Notes: generated by a model not told the origin, from the letters alone. Shown: positions 1-9,126, counted from the first letter of the stretch. The stretch is DNA of 64,000 nucleotides from Palsa-883 sp035696165 (GCA_035696165.1 DASRQX010000019.1:1-64000); one strand, 5' to 3'. Made by a program: numbers and translations.

Positions 1-612
1 GGCGAACGCGCTTGAGGCGTGACCTACCCAGCGCGCCATCTGCTCGTACCAAATACCGAGCGCCATGATGTTGTTGCCTGAGAAATCGCGGCTCTGCCGC
101 CAATGCAGCGGCAGGTCCGGATTGGGATAGTCGCCGATGGAGACGCACAGGTCGATCGCGATCACGTTACCGATGGCCCCGCCAGCGATCGTGTCGGCGA
201 TGGTTCGGTCCACCGGGAGCGTCATTGGCGCCGGCACGATCTGTGCTATCTGCGACGGATTGCGGCGCGATGCCGCCAGCATCGCATGAGCTTCTCGCGC
301 GTTCATCGCCATCCGAGCCTCGCATAGCACGTGCTTGCCGGCATCGAGCGCGGCGATCGTCATCTCGGCATGCGTGTACGGCCAGGTGCCGATGCACACC
401 GCATCGATGGTCTTGTCCGCGATAATCTCGGTCCAGTCGCCGTAGGCCTTCGGGATGTCCAGTTCCTTCGCCGCCTTTTGGCTCGACGCCACACTACGGT
501 TGGCAACGCCGACAATCTCGACGCTGTTCTGCATGCGTAGGCCAGGAATGTGCCTCGACCGCGTATTGGCTCCGGCGCCGATGATACCAATGCGGAGTGT
601 GTCTGTTGCCAT
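1..612 (-). CDS. Gfo/Idh/MocA family oxidoreductase, 3' end outside window
   Basis: The reading frame is open from an ATG at 612 to the left edge (204 codons), so only the N-terminal part is present. The N-terminus has the Rossmann dinucleotide-binding pattern IGIIGAGANT (residues 8-17). A core of the Gfo/Idh/MocA type follows, with AVCIGTWPYTH near residues 71-81 and GKHVLCEAR at 92-100. The family normally has an EKP motif whose lysine takes part in catalysis; here the same place reads EAR (98-100), so the lysine is missing. The family oxidises or reduces sugars and polyols with NAD(P). The substrate cannot be read from this fragment, and the changed motif makes the exact reaction uncertain. 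Confidence 0.8.
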   Translation of the reverse strand, partial: MATDTLRIGIIGAGANTRSRHIPGLRMQNSVEIVGVANRSVASSQKAAKELDIPKAYGDWTEIIADKTIDAVCIGTWPYTHAEMTIAALDAGKHVLCEARMAMNAREAHAMLAASRRNPSQIAQIVPAPMTLPVDRTIADTIAGGAIGNVIAIDLCVSIGDYPNPDLPLHWRQSRDFSGNNIMALGIWYEQMARWVGHASSAFA

Positions 613-739
613 GGGCGGTTCATCCTGGTTCGTGCAACGTTCGGAATGGCTCGCAAGGAGTATTCCACCATCGTCACTGCCAGGCTCGACGTCAATTCCG
701 GTTGGTTGAGAGAAGTGCAACAGCGTCGATCAGGCCGCT

Positions 740-911
740 GCCCGAGCGCATTGAGGAACAGCCTGGGATCACCGGTTGGTGGTCGGGAGGCGAGCCACGC
801 CTTTAAGGCGGCTGCCGTCTCTTTCCACAGCGGCAGCACGCGCTCGCGCCGTCCCTTTCCCAGCACGTGGATGCTGGACAGCTTCGGCTGATCGAGCTGG
901 TCCAGTCGCAT
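740..911 (-). pseudogene. tyrosine recombinase (phage integrase) fragment
   Basis: About 57 residues read like the middle of a tyrosine recombinase. The stretch HVLGKGRRERVLPLWKET followed by a small LFLNALGQ motif is typical of the region before the catalytic HxxR. The similarity stops near 740, and neither the N-terminal core-binding domain nor the catalytic C-terminus (HxxR, Tyr) is present. It lies next to a transposase remnant, which fits a decayed mobile-element boundary. The identification rests on motif memory only. Confidence 0.55.
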
Positions 912-1039
912 GCTGACCGGGTTGGCTCGAAAACTGTGCGCCAGAACCCTACTCCGAACGCCAACTCGAGGAACTCGACCGGCTCATCGGACCCTGGCTC
1001 CGCGACTATGAGCGCACGTCACGAGCCGCTAGAGAATAG

Positions 1040-1927
1040 CCGAGAACTCGGCACTCTCGTGCACCGTCCAAGCGCTTCTATGCGGACAAGCCGCGCTCAC
1101 CCAAGACACGGCTGGACTGGGCTCGCCAGGTCGCATTGCAAATCCACCGCTGGCTGCCAGGCCGCCGCATTGTCATCGTCGGCGGCCCTGCGTTCGCCAC
1201 TGTCGACTTCCTCGGTGCCGTCCGAAATTATGTCAGCGTCGTCACCCGATTGCGCCTCGACGCCAATCTTTATGCGCCCGCACCGCCCAGACGACCGGGC
1301 CGCGGACGACCGGCGGTCAAGGGCAAGCGCCTGCCCACACTGACGCAGCTGCTGCACGATGCCGGCACGGTTTGGCAGCGCCACACTGTCACCCTCTGGT
1401 ACGGCCGCACCAATCGTGTCGTTGAGATCGCCACAGCTACCGCCGTTTGGTACCGTGGCGACTTGCCCCCTGTGCCCATTCGCTGGCTGCTGGTGCGCGA
1501 TCCGCTCGGCGAATTACCGCCGCAGGCCTTCCTCTGCACCGATCTCGTCGCCGTCGATATCCTCCAGTGGTTCGTCTCGCGTTGGCAGTTGGAGGTGACC
1601 TTTCAGGAGGTCCGTGCCCATCTCGGCGTCGAAACTCAACGTCAATGGTCCGATCTGGCGATTATGCGCGCAACCCCGGCGCTGCTCGGCCTGTTCTCGC
1701 TGGTTACTCTCTGGGCGCATGACCTCGCAGCCAACACGCCGCTGGTTCCCGCGACCGCTGCCTGGTACCCAAAGCGACACTGCACATTCAGCCATGCCAT
1801 TGCCGCCGTGCGCCGCGAAATCTGGCACCATCAGGTCTCTTTCATGTCCCGGACCAACCGGGACAGCATTAAAATTCCCCGCCAGCTATGGGACCGCGCA
1901 GCAAACGCACTCGCCTACGCCGCGTAG
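1040..1927 (+). pseudogene. truncated DDE transposase (IS4/IS701-like)
   Basis: The frame is open from 1040 (after a TAG at 1037) to the TAG at 1926, with no credible start; the homologous part begins near KRFYADKPRSP (1070). The C-terminal part is well preserved: RWQLEVTFQEVRAHLGVETQRQW, around 1585-1650, carries the last catalytic Glu region of this DDE group. The early core motif, which in relatives usually reads like VGDSSFA with a catalytic Asp, here reads VGGPAFA, so the first Asp seems lost. With no N-terminus and a damaged catalytic triad it is a dead insertion-sequence remnant. I did not find intact terminal inverted repeats. Confidence 0.7.
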
Positions 1928-2017
1928 TTCGATAAAGTCGAGCTAAGATATGCCGCGCGGCAATCTGCTCGCGATCGCGCCACGTTAGTGGCAGTATGCG
2001 TGATTGCAGAGCCGACG

Positions 2018-2248
2018 ATGAGTGACAATCTGGTATTGCAACGTTTGCGCTATATCCGCGGCGGGCTAAATGCCGTGCGCGAGGATATGCGGGATGTCCA
2101 ACATCGGCTGACGACGCTCGAAATCCAGGTCACCCATCTCGCCTCGACCGAGTCCAGCCATTACGCTGGCCTGGCGATCCGGATGGATCGCACCGACGAT
2201 CGGCTGGACCGCATCGAGCGGCGACTGGAAATCATCCCTGCTACCTGA
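2018..2248 (+). CDS. small coiled-coil-like hypothetical protein
   Basis: A 76-residue protein starting at the ATG at 2018 (MSDNLVLQRLRYIRGG). An in-frame GTG at 1988 would add ten residues. The sequence is charged and heptad-like (LRYIRGGLNAVREDMRDVQHR, then RMDRTDDRLDRIERRLE), suggesting a helical coiled coil. No signal peptide or enzyme motif is visible. Similar short proteins occur near mobile elements in alphaproteobacteria, but I do not know a function. It sits just downstream of the transposase remnant and could be cargo of the old element. Confidence 0.5.
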   Translation: MSDNLVLQRLRYIRGGLNAVREDMRDVQHRLTTLEIQVTHLASTESSHYAGLAIRMDRTDDRLDRIERRLEIIPAT

Positions 2249-2343
2249 CCTGCACCGGGGCAGCGCAAGTCGACCGACCCATCACCGATCGGACGTTATT
2301 CTCCTGGCGAAATTGGCCGATGCCGACCCTCGTCGCCATGTCA

Positions 2344-3930
2344 TCAATGCGCCAGCGCGGCAGGCTCCGGCGGTTCGTTGGCCGAACTCGTGCGAAGCGG
2401 CAGGTCGCGCATACCCAGCGCAACGACCACCGCTGCCAACATCGCCACCGCACAGGCCAGGAACGCCAGATGGAACGCGCCGGCCAGCGCCGCCTGCACA
2501 TGCGGTAGCATCGCCGGCGCCACGCCCGCCAACGCCCCATGACTTTGCCGCACATCGCCAAGATCGATATGCGCGGTGATGCCGATCTCGGCCAGGCGCG
2601 CGGCAAAACCGCTCGCCAGCAATGCGCCAACCAGCGTGCTGCCGAACGCCCCGCCCATCGAGCGCAGGAACAGGATGCAGCCGGTTGCCGCGCCGATATC
2701 GCGCAGGTCGGCGGCGTTCTGCACACAGACCAGGCTGCTCGGCATCACCATGCCGATGCCAAAGCCCAGCACCACCTGGTAGCTGAGCAGCAGCAACCGC
2801 GGTGTCGTGGCGTCAATCAGTCCGAGCATCACGAACCCGGCCAGGCAGGCCGCCAGCCCGGCCACCATGATCGCCTTCATCTTGCCGTGCCGCCGGGCCA
2901 GCGAGCCGGCAACCACGGCGCCGATGCAGTTGGCGGCAAGGAACGGCATCACTAGGGCGCCCGAGGCAGCGGCACCCACGCCGCGCACCAACTGGAAAAA
3001 CAGCGGCAGCAGGAAGCTGCCGCCGAACAGCGCCATGGCGCCGCAGAAGGCGATCGCCACGCCGCGGGTGAACACCGGATTGGCGAACAGCCGCGGCGGC
3101 AGCAACGGGTCCGCGAAGCGCCTCTCTTGCCGCGCCAGCAACACCATCAGTACCAGGCCGATCACGCCGAGACCGACAATCGGCGGCGCCGTCCATGGCA
3201 TCTCCACCCCGCCCCAGCTCAGCACCAGCAGCCATGCGCTGACCGCGGCGGTGAGCAGCCCCGCGCCCACCCAGTCGATCCGCGCCTGCTTCACCCGTGA
3301 CTGCAGCAGCCGCAGTGCGCGGTCGCACAGCAGCATCGCGACCAGGGCGATCGGCAGGTTGATCCAGAAGATCCAACGCCACGTCAGCGTCTCGGTGACC
3401 CAACCGCCGATGATCGGCCCGGCGATCGAGGCGATGCCCCAGGTGGAGGCCATGTAGCCCTGATACCGACCGCGCTCCCTCGGGCTGACCACGTCGGCGA
3501 TCGCCGCCTGCGCCATGGCCATCAGTCCGGCCCCGCCGATCCCCTGCAACGCCCTCGCGACGACCAACTGGGTCAGGCTCCCGGCCAGGGCGCACAGCAC
3601 CGAGGCCATCGCGAACACCGCCAGCCCAACCAGCAGCAGCTTCCGCCTTCCATAGATATCCGAGAGCTTGCCGTAGATCGGCGTCATCGCCGTCGAGGTC
3701 AGCAGATAGGCGGAGATGATCCAGGCGAGATGGCCGAAGCCGTTCAGATCCGCGGCGATCGCCGGCACGGCCGGGATCACCACCGTCTGGTCGATCGCCG
3801 CAAGGAAGATGCAGAGCAGGATGCCGCTCAGCACCCGCAGGATCTGCCGGTGCGTGAAGCGTGGCGGAGCGGCGTCGTCCGGAAACTGCGTTGCTGCGGG
3901 CTGCATACCTGCTTCGATCCCTCGTTCCAT
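2344..3930 (-). CDS. DHA2 family MFS multidrug exporter (EmrB/QacA type)
   Basis: A 528-residue polytopic inner-membrane protein predicted to export drugs or metabolites by proton antiport. Hallmarks of the 14-helix DHA2 branch are the first-helix motif LAAIDQTVVIPAVPAIAADL, motif A GKLSDIYGRRKL between helices 2 and 3, and motif C with IAGPIIGGW in helix 5. I chose the ATG at 3930 (MERGIEAGMQP). A GTG-type start at 3987 would add 19 residues unlike the family. It is transcribed away from the FAD oxidoreductase at 4112, and no adaptor or regulator gene is adjacent. The substrate is unknown. Confidence 0.88.
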   Translation of the reverse strand: MERGIEAGMQPAATQFPDDAAPPRFTHRQILRVLSGILLCIFLAAIDQTVVIPAVPAIAADLNGFGHLAWIISAYLLTSTAMTPIYGKLSDIYGRRKLLLVGLAVFAMASVLCALAGSLTQLVVARALQGIGGAGLMAMAQAAIADVVSPRERGRYQGYMASTWGIASIAGPIIGGWVTETLTWRWIFWINLPIALVAMLLCDRALRLLQSRVKQARIDWVGAGLLTAAVSAWLLVLSWGGVEMPWTAPPIVGLGVIGLVLMVLLARQERRFADPLLPPRLFANPVFTRGVAIAFCGAMALFGGSFLLPLFFQLVRGVGAAASGALVMPFLAANCIGAVVAGSLARRHGKMKAIMVAGLAACLAGFVMLGLIDATTPRLLLLSYQVVLGFGIGMVMPSSLVCVQNAADLRDIGAATGCILFLRSMGGAFGSTLVGALLASGFAARLAEIGITAHIDLGDVRQSHGALAGVAPAMLPHVQAALAGAFHLAFLACAVAMLAAVVVALGMRDLPLRTSSANEPPEPAALAH

Positions 3931-4111
3931 GGCCGGCGTTGCACGCCAGGCACAGTCCGTCACCACCCCTCGGGCTGGGCGATCCAAGGGTCAAATTTAT
4001 ACCGCAGTGCAGCATTGGCAGCTATGTCGGGAGGCTGACCCTGCTTTGCACCATGTCATCGCTGCCGCACGCTACGGTGTGCAAACGTGCGCCGTCTGAC
4101 CGGAGCCTGGA

Positions 4112-5404
4112 ATGTCCGCTCACCTCCGCGCCACGCTGCCGCCGAGCCTGTATGCCGATACCGCACGCCCACCGCCGGACACGCCGCCGCTCGCCGGTGA
4201 TCGCCGCGTGTCGGTCTGCGTTATCGGCGCCGGGTTCACCGGATTGTCCGCGGCACTCCACCTGGCGGAGCAGGGCACCGATGTGATCGTGCTGGAGCGG
4301 AACGAACCCGGCTGGGGCGCCTCGGGGCGCAACGGCGGGCAGGTCAATCCGGGGCTGAAGCATGATCCCGACACCGTGGAGGCCGATTTCGGCCCCGACC
4401 TTGGCGGCCGCATGATCGAGATGTCCTGGAACGCACCGAACGTGGTGTTCGACCTTATCGCCCGCTATCAGATCCAATGCGAGACATCGCAGTCGGGCAC
4501 CATGCGCGCGGCATGGCAGCGGAACAATGTTGCTGACATCCACGCGGCCTACGGTCAGGGCGCGCGGCGCGGCATGTCGGTCGAACTGCTCGACCGTGAG
4601 GCGATGCGCGCCAAGACGGGCACCGATCGATATCTTTGCGCGCTGCTCGACAATCGCGGTGGGCATGTCAACCCGCTCAGCTATGCGCGCGGCATGGCGC
4701 AGGCGGCGATCCAGGCTGGTGCTGCGGTGCATGGCGGCACGCCGGCGACAAGGGTCCGGCGCGATGGGACGACATGGCGCGTGGAGACCCCGAGCGGGAT
4801 GGTGACCGCGGACCGTCTGATTATCGGCACCAACGGCTACACCGACGATCTTTGGCCGAAGTTGCGCCGCAGCGTGGTGCCGGTGTTCAGCGGCATCGCC
4901 GCCAGCGAGCCGGTGCGCGATGAAATCGCCCAGGAGATGATGCCGCACCGCGCGTCGGTGTATGAGCTCGGCAGCGTAACAACATACTACCGGATCGACC
5001 GCGCAAATCGCGTGGTCATCGGTGGTCGCTGCCGCCAGGCCGATGTTGCCGGAGCGGACCAATTGGGATTCCTCGTCAATTACGCCAAGCGCCTATGGCC
5101 GCGGATCGAAGGGATCAAGTGGACGCATGGGTGGAGCGGCCAGCTCGCCGTCACGCCGGACCACTATCCGCACATCCACGAACCTGCGCCGGGCGTGCTG
5201 GTTTGTGTGGGTTACAACGGCCGCGGGGTGGCGATGTCCACCGCCATGGGCCCGCAGCTTGCTAAACGTACGCTGGGCGGCGCGACGGCGGCGATCGACA
5301 TGCCGATCACCGGGCTGAGGGAAATTCCCTTTCATGGTCTGTGGAAATCCGCGGTGGCCGCGCGCGTGCTGTACGGCCGCATCCGCGACTACCTGCAGGT
5401 TTGA
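4112..5404 (+). CDS. FAD-dependent amine oxidoreductase, PuuB/OrdL-like (DAO family)
   Basis: A 430-residue flavoenzyme. It has an N-terminal FAD-binding Rossmann motif VCVIGAGFTGLSAALHLAE (about residues 33-51), then LERNEPGWGASGRNGGQ, the signature of the gamma-glutamylputrescine oxidase group of D-amino-acid-oxidase-fold proteins. A late motif VCVGYNGRGVAMSTAMG closes the FAD site. The family oxidises amines or gamma-glutamylated amines, giving an aldehyde, ammonia and hydrogen peroxide. The start at 4112 is preceded by CGGAGCC. It is a single gene, divergent from the exporter and convergent with the ABC operon, so its amine substrate is not evident. Confidence 0.82.
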   Translation: MSAHLRATLPPSLYADTARPPPDTPPLAGDRRVSVCVIGAGFTGLSAALHLAEQGTDVIVLERNEPGWGASGRNGGQVNPGLKHDPDTVEADFGPDLGGRMIEMSWNAPNVVFDLIARYQIQCETSQSGTMRAAWQRNNVADIHAAYGQGARRGMSVELLDREAMRAKTGTDRYLCALLDNRGGHVNPLSYARGMAQAAIQAGAAVHGGTPATRVRRDGTTWRVETPSGMVTADRLIIGTNGYTDDLWPKLRRSVVPVFSGIAASEPVRDEIAQEMMPHRASVYELGSVTTYYRIDRANRVVIGGRCRQADVAGADQLGFLVNYAKRLWPRIEGIKWTHGWSGQLAVTPDHYPHIHEPAPGVLVCVGYNGRGVAMSTAMGPQLAKRTLGGATAAIDMPITGLREIPFHGLWKSAVAARVLYGRIRDYLQV

Positions 5405-5405
5405 T

Positions 5406-5560
5406 CGTACACCTCTCCCGCTCTTCGCGGGAGAGGTCGAGACGCGAAGCGACGAGGGTGAGGGTCGTGCGGCAGCTCGACCCTCAGCCGCGTCGCAAGT
5501 GCTCCGCGCCTTGGTCCGCTCTTCGCGGCCCAAGGCCACACAGAGCGGGAGAGGTGTACG
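5406..5560. repeat. 155-bp MITE-like element with perfect 18-bp terminal inverted repeats
   Basis: The left end CGTACACCTCTCCCGCTC (5406-5423) is matched exactly by its reverse complement at 5543-5560. Inside is a second small palindrome (CCCGCTCTTCGCGGG) and the string GCGAAGCGACGAGGGTGAGGGTCGTGC. The internal strings recur near 20.7, 24.1 and 49.0 kb. It fills the convergent gap between the FAD oxidoreductase and livF and has no coding capacity. Confidence 0.75.
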
Positions 5561-5585
5561 AAACGTCTGACACCCGGAACGCTCT

Positions 5586-6332
5586 CTACCGCGTATACAA
5601 CCACCGACTAACCAGCGTCTCCAACGTATCTGTGAACGCGCTCCGCGGCCCTTCCTCCAACAGCGTACCCGTCCGCATGACATACACATGGTCGGAAATG
5701 CCGATCGCGCCCTTGATGTTCTGATCCACCAGCAAAATCGCCTTGCCCTGCGCCGCCAGCCCGGCGATCAGCTCATAGATCTGCGCCGTAACCCGAGGCT
5801 CCACGCTGGCGGTCGGCTCGTCGATCAGCATCACCGTCGGATCGGTCAGCAGCGCCCGTGCAATCTCCAATTGCCGCTGCTGCCCGCCGGACAGCGTACC
5901 GGCCAACTGCTGACGCCGCTCGCGCAGGATCGGAAACCGCGCGAACGCCTGCTCGATCCGTTCCGCCGCCAGTTTCCGATCGGCACGGAACGACCAGGTG
6001 CCCAACCGCAGATTCGCATCCACCGACAGGAACGGGAACACACTCGGCCGCTGCGGCAGGTAGGTCACGCCATGCCCTGCCATCTGATGCGACCCCACCC
6101 CTCGCAAGGACGTCTCGCCCAGCCGGATCTCCCCCTCCACCGCCGGCAGGAATCCGAACACCACCTTCAGCAGCGTTGACTTGCCCGTCCCATTTGGCCC
6201 AAGCACGCAACGAACCTCGCCGCGCATTACATCCAGCGACATGCCGTTCAGAATGTTGATACCTGGCACATAACCGGCCACGACCTGGCGGATGGTCAGC
6301 GCCGGCGTGCGGTCAAACACCGGCGTAGGCAA
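5586..6332 (-). CDS. livF: branched-chain amino acid type ABC transporter ATP-binding protein LivF
   Basis: A 248-residue cytoplasmic ATPase. Walker A is GPNGTGKST (about residues 44-52), the ABC signature is LSGGQQRQLEIARAL, and Walker B is VMLIDEPTA. The switch region reads VDQN rather than the usual His, as is normal for LivF proteins. Its start overlaps the 3' end of livG by 20 bases, indicating translational coupling. It is the last gene of the five-gene Liv-type operon. It pairs with LivG to power uptake through LivH/LivM. Confidence 0.9.
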   Translation of the reverse strand: MPTPVFDRTPALTIRQVVAGYVPGINILNGMSLDVMRGEVRCVLGPNGTGKSTLLKVVFGFLPAVEGEIRLGETSLRGVGSHQMAGHGVTYLPQRPSVFPFLSVDANLRLGTWSFRADRKLAAERIEQAFARFPILRERRQQLAGTLSGGQQRQLEIARALLTDPTVMLIDEPTASVEPRVTAQIYELIAGLAAQGKAILLVDQNIKGAIGISDHVYVMRTGTLLEEGPRSAFTDTLETLVSRWLYTR

Positions 6333-7023
6333 GCAGCACCTCCTGGTTGGCCCGCACCTCGTCGACCGTGCCGTCGGCGATCTTTGCCCCGCGCGCCATC
6401 ACGACCAGTCGTTGCACAAGCCGCTGGATCGCCTCGATATCGTGATCCACCACGACGAAGCTGCGCCCCTCGGCGTGCAGGGTTTGGATCAAGACGATGA
6501 TCTCGTCGCGCAGGAACGGGTTCACCCCGGCGAATGGCTCGTCGAGGAACAGGATCTCCGGGTCCAACATCAGCGCCCGCCCCAGTTCCAACAGCTTCTG
6601 CTGGCCGCCGGACAGGTTCTTCGCCTGCAGTTTCTCCAGGTGCGACAGACCGAGGAATTCCAGATGCCGCCGCGCAGCGCGCGTCGCCTCGGCCCAGGTG
6701 GAGTGCGCCCGCGCCAGTCCCGGCACGAGCATGTTTTCCAACACTGACATGCGGCTGAACAACTGGGTGATCTGGAACGTGCGCCCGACCTTGCGCGCCG
6801 CGAAGGCGCTCGCCGATAGCCCGTCGGCCGGTGTGTCGCGCACCAGGATGTGGCCGGACGCCGGCGCCAGGTGGCCGGTGAGCAGGTTGATCGTCGTCGT
6901 CTTGCCGGATCCGTTCGGGCCGATCAACCCGACCAACTCGCCTTGACGCACGGCAAGGTCAAGGTGGTCGACTGCGGTGATGCCGCCGAAATTCCGTGTG
7001 AGACCCCTGGCCTCGATGAGCAT
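6313..7023 (-). CDS. livG: branched-chain amino acid type ABC transporter ATP-binding protein LivG
   Basis: A 236-residue ABC ATPase with Walker A GPNGSGKTT, signature NLSGGQQKLLELGRAL, Walker B ILFLDEPFAGVNP and switch His in VVDHDIEAI. The VNP after Walker B is typical of LivG. I prefer the ATG at 7023 because GAGG lies five bases upstream. An ATG at 7041 in the same frame is an alternative and adds six residues. It lies 100 bases after livM and overlaps livF. Confidence 0.9.
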   Translation of the reverse strand: MLIEARGLTRNFGGITAVDHLDLAVRQGELVGLIGPNGSGKTTTINLLTGHLAPASGHILVRDTPADGLSASAFAARKVGRTFQITQLFSRMSVLENMLVPGLARAHSTWAEATRAARRHLEFLGLSHLEKLQAKNLSGGQQKLLELGRALMLDPEILFLDEPFAGVNPFLRDEIIVLIQTLHAEGRSFVVVDHDIEAIQRLVQRLVVMARGAKIADGTVDEVRANQEVLLAYAGV

Positions 7024-7123
7024 GGGGGCCTCGTTCAGCATGAGGTCACGGCCCTACGACGCGCATTTTGGCCAGCGGAGAAGTGTGTGCCGCGGTCCCG
7101 CATCCGCCTGCCCGCGGCTTCCA

Positions 7124-8074
7124 TCACGACCCCGCCTTGCGCGAGACCAGCCCGCGCAACCCACGTTGCCTCACCGCCTGGTACGCCAGCGCCAGCAACC
7201 CGTTGCGAGCGAAACGAATGGTCAGCAGCAGCAGCGCGCCGAATATCACCAGGCGCCACTGCTCGTAGCTGCGCAGCGCCTCCACCAGCGCCTCGCACAG
7301 CAGCGCGCCGACCGTGGCGGCGTACAGGCTCTCGGCGCCGCCGATCACCGCCATCGCCACCACCAGCCCCATCTGGTCCACCGAGCCAATATCCGGCGTC
7401 AGGATGCCGATGTAGTGGCCGAAGAACCCGCCAGCCAGCCCGGCAAAACTAGAGGTAATCGCGAACACCAGCACGCGGAACCGCAGCACCCGCACGCCGG
7501 CTGCCGCCGCCGCGTCCTCGTTCTCACGGATGGCGCGGAAGAACAGGCCCCAGCGCGAACGCTCCAGCCATACCATCAGCCCGAGCGACACCCCCAACAG
7601 CACCAACCCGACATAGTAGTACGGTGCATCAGACCTTGTGTGGAACAGCGGCGTAACCTCCAGCCCGCCCGATCCGCCGGTTACCTCGTTCTCTGACACG
7701 ATGACGATACGCAACACCTCGGAGAACGCGACGGTGAACAACGCGAGGTACGGCCCGCGCATGCGCAGGCAAGTATAACCGATGGCGGCGCCGACCACCG
7801 CGCACAGCACCACACCCGCCGCCATGCCGAGCGGGATCGGCACCCCGAACGACATCACCAGCAGCCCCGAGGTGTATGCGCCGAGCGAAACGAATGCCAT
7901 ATGCCCGAACGAGAATTGCCCGGCGTAGCCCGCCAGCAGCGCCCAACTCGCGGCGACGATGGCGTAGAACAGCGCCAGGATTGCAACCGTCAGCCAGTAG
8001 GCGTTCACCAACAACGGGAACGCCAGCACCAGCGCGCCGAGCACCACGAATACGGCGATCTGCGATGCGCGCAC
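7124..8074 (-). CDS. livM: branched-chain amino acid type ABC transporter permease LivM
   Basis: A 316-residue integral membrane permease. It has the LivM landmarks LLAGYAGQFSFGHMAFVSLGAYTSG in the second half of the N-terminal helices and a cytoplasmic coupling segment around SRWGLFFRAIRENEDAAAAAGV, which contacts the ATPases. The late SFAGLAGGFFGHY segment also fits. The start lies four bases from the livH stop, so the two permease genes are one transcript. The substrate is a branched-chain amino acid or another small amide or acid carried by this family. Confidence 0.9.
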   Translation of the reverse strand: MRASQIAVFVVLGALVLAFPLLVNAYWLTVAILALFYAIVAASWALLAGYAGQFSFGHMAFVSLGAYTSGLLVMSFGVPIPLGMAAGVVLCAVVGAAIGYTCLRMRGPYLALFTVAFSEVLRIVIVSENEVTGGSGGLEVTPLFHTRSDAPYYYVGLVLLGVSLGLMVWLERSRWGLFFRAIRENEDAAAAAGVRVLRFRVLVFAITSSFAGLAGGFFGHYIGILTPDIGSVDQMGLVVAMAVIGGAESLYAATVGALLCEALVEALRSYEQWRLVIFGALLLLTIRFARNGLLALAYQAVRQRGLRGLVSRKAGS

Positions 8075-8077
8075 GCG

Positions 8078-8980
8078 CTATTCCATCGCCGTGTGGACGC
8101 GGCCGAACAGGCCGGTGGGGCGGACCAGCAGCACGACCATCAGCACCAGCAAGCTGAACGCCTGGGCATAGGTCAGGCTGCGGCTGGGATCGGGAAACAC
8201 CGCGACGAACATGCTTTCGGACAGCCCGATCAGCAGCCCAGCGATGATGCTGCCACTGACCGAGCCCATGCCGCCCAGGATGACGATGGCAAATGCCTGG
8301 GTGTCCGGCAGCAGCCCCATCGAGGGCGACAGCGAATAGATCGGCCCGACCAACGCCCCTGCCCCGCCCGCCAACGCGCCGCCCAGCCCAAACGCCAGCA
8401 TGTAGAAGCGCTGCGGGTTGATCCCGACGATCGCCGCGGACTCGCGCGACTGGCTGACCGCATTCAGCGCCTCGCCCCAGATGGTGCGATTCATGAACCA
8501 CAACAATCCGACCAGCATCGCGATGCCCGCGCCGGCGGCGAACACCCGGTCCCAGGTCATGGTCAGCCCGCCAATCACCAGCACTCCGGGCCAGAACGAT
8601 GGTGGCCGCAGCGGATACGGGCCGTAGATGATCAGGGCGATGTTGCGCAGGAAGATCGAGATGCCGAACGTAATCAGGATGCCGTAGTCGCCTTTGCGCT
8701 CGGTCGTCGGGCTATACAGCGGTGTCAGCAACGTGCGCTCCACCGCCACCGACAGTAGGAAGGCGGTCGCCATCGCCACCAGGACGGCCGCCAGCGGCGG
8801 GAGGCCGGCCAGTGCGATAGCGAAATAGGCGAAATAGCCGCCCATCATGTAGACCTCGCCATGGGCGAAGTTGACGATCTTCAGGATCGAGAAGATCACC
8901 GTCAGGCCCGCGGCGATAACCGCGTAGATCACCCCGATCACCAGGCCGTTCAGGGCCTGGATGAGCAGATAATCCGACAT
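8078..8980 (-). CDS. livH: branched-chain amino acid type ABC transporter permease LivH
   Basis: A 300-residue inner-membrane permease. It begins MSDYLLIQALNGLVIGVIYAVIAAGLT, followed by the LivH motif SILKIVNFAHGEVYMMGGYFAY. The EAA-like coupling loop lies around ESAAIVGINPQRFYMLAFGLGGALAG. It forms the heterodimeric channel with LivM. A large hairpin (8989-9076) separates it from the upstream binding-protein gene, a layout that often lets the binding protein be made in excess. Confidence 0.9.
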   Translation of the reverse strand: MSDYLLIQALNGLVIGVIYAVIAAGLTVIFSILKIVNFAHGEVYMMGGYFAYFAIALAGLPPLAAVLVAMATAFLLSVAVERTLLTPLYSPTTERKGDYGILITFGISIFLRNIALIIYGPYPLRPPSFWPGVLVIGGLTMTWDRVFAAGAGIAMLVGLLWFMNRTIWGEALNAVSQSRESAAIVGINPQRFYMLAFGLGGALAGGAGALVGPIYSLSPSMGLLPDTQAFAIVILGGMGSVSGSIIAGLLIGLSESMFVAVFPDPSRSLTYAQAFSLLVLMVVLLVRPTGLFGRVHTAME

Positions 8981-8988
8981 GGGCTACC

Positions 8989-9076
8989 CGTCATGGCCGG
9001 CGAAGGCCGGCCATCCACAACTTCGCTTGCTGGTCAAAGGTAAGTCGTGGATGGCCGGCCTTCGCCGGCCATGACG
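8989..9076. repeat. perfect 30-bp inverted repeat (palindromic intergenic element)
   Basis: The left arm 8989-9018 (starting CGTCATGGCCGGCGAAGGCC) and right arm 9047-9076 are exact reverse complements with a 28-base loop. The same arm sequence recurs at 12904-12933 (one arm) and in a diverged double form at 52287-52408. It therefore belongs to a dispersed family. On the transcript it would form a long stable hairpin between the binding-protein gene and livH. Confidence 0.85.
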
Positions 9077-9126
9077 ACGTGGGCGTTGGCCGTGCCGCAC
9101 TTGAGGTGCTTGTTTCTCGGCGTCGC

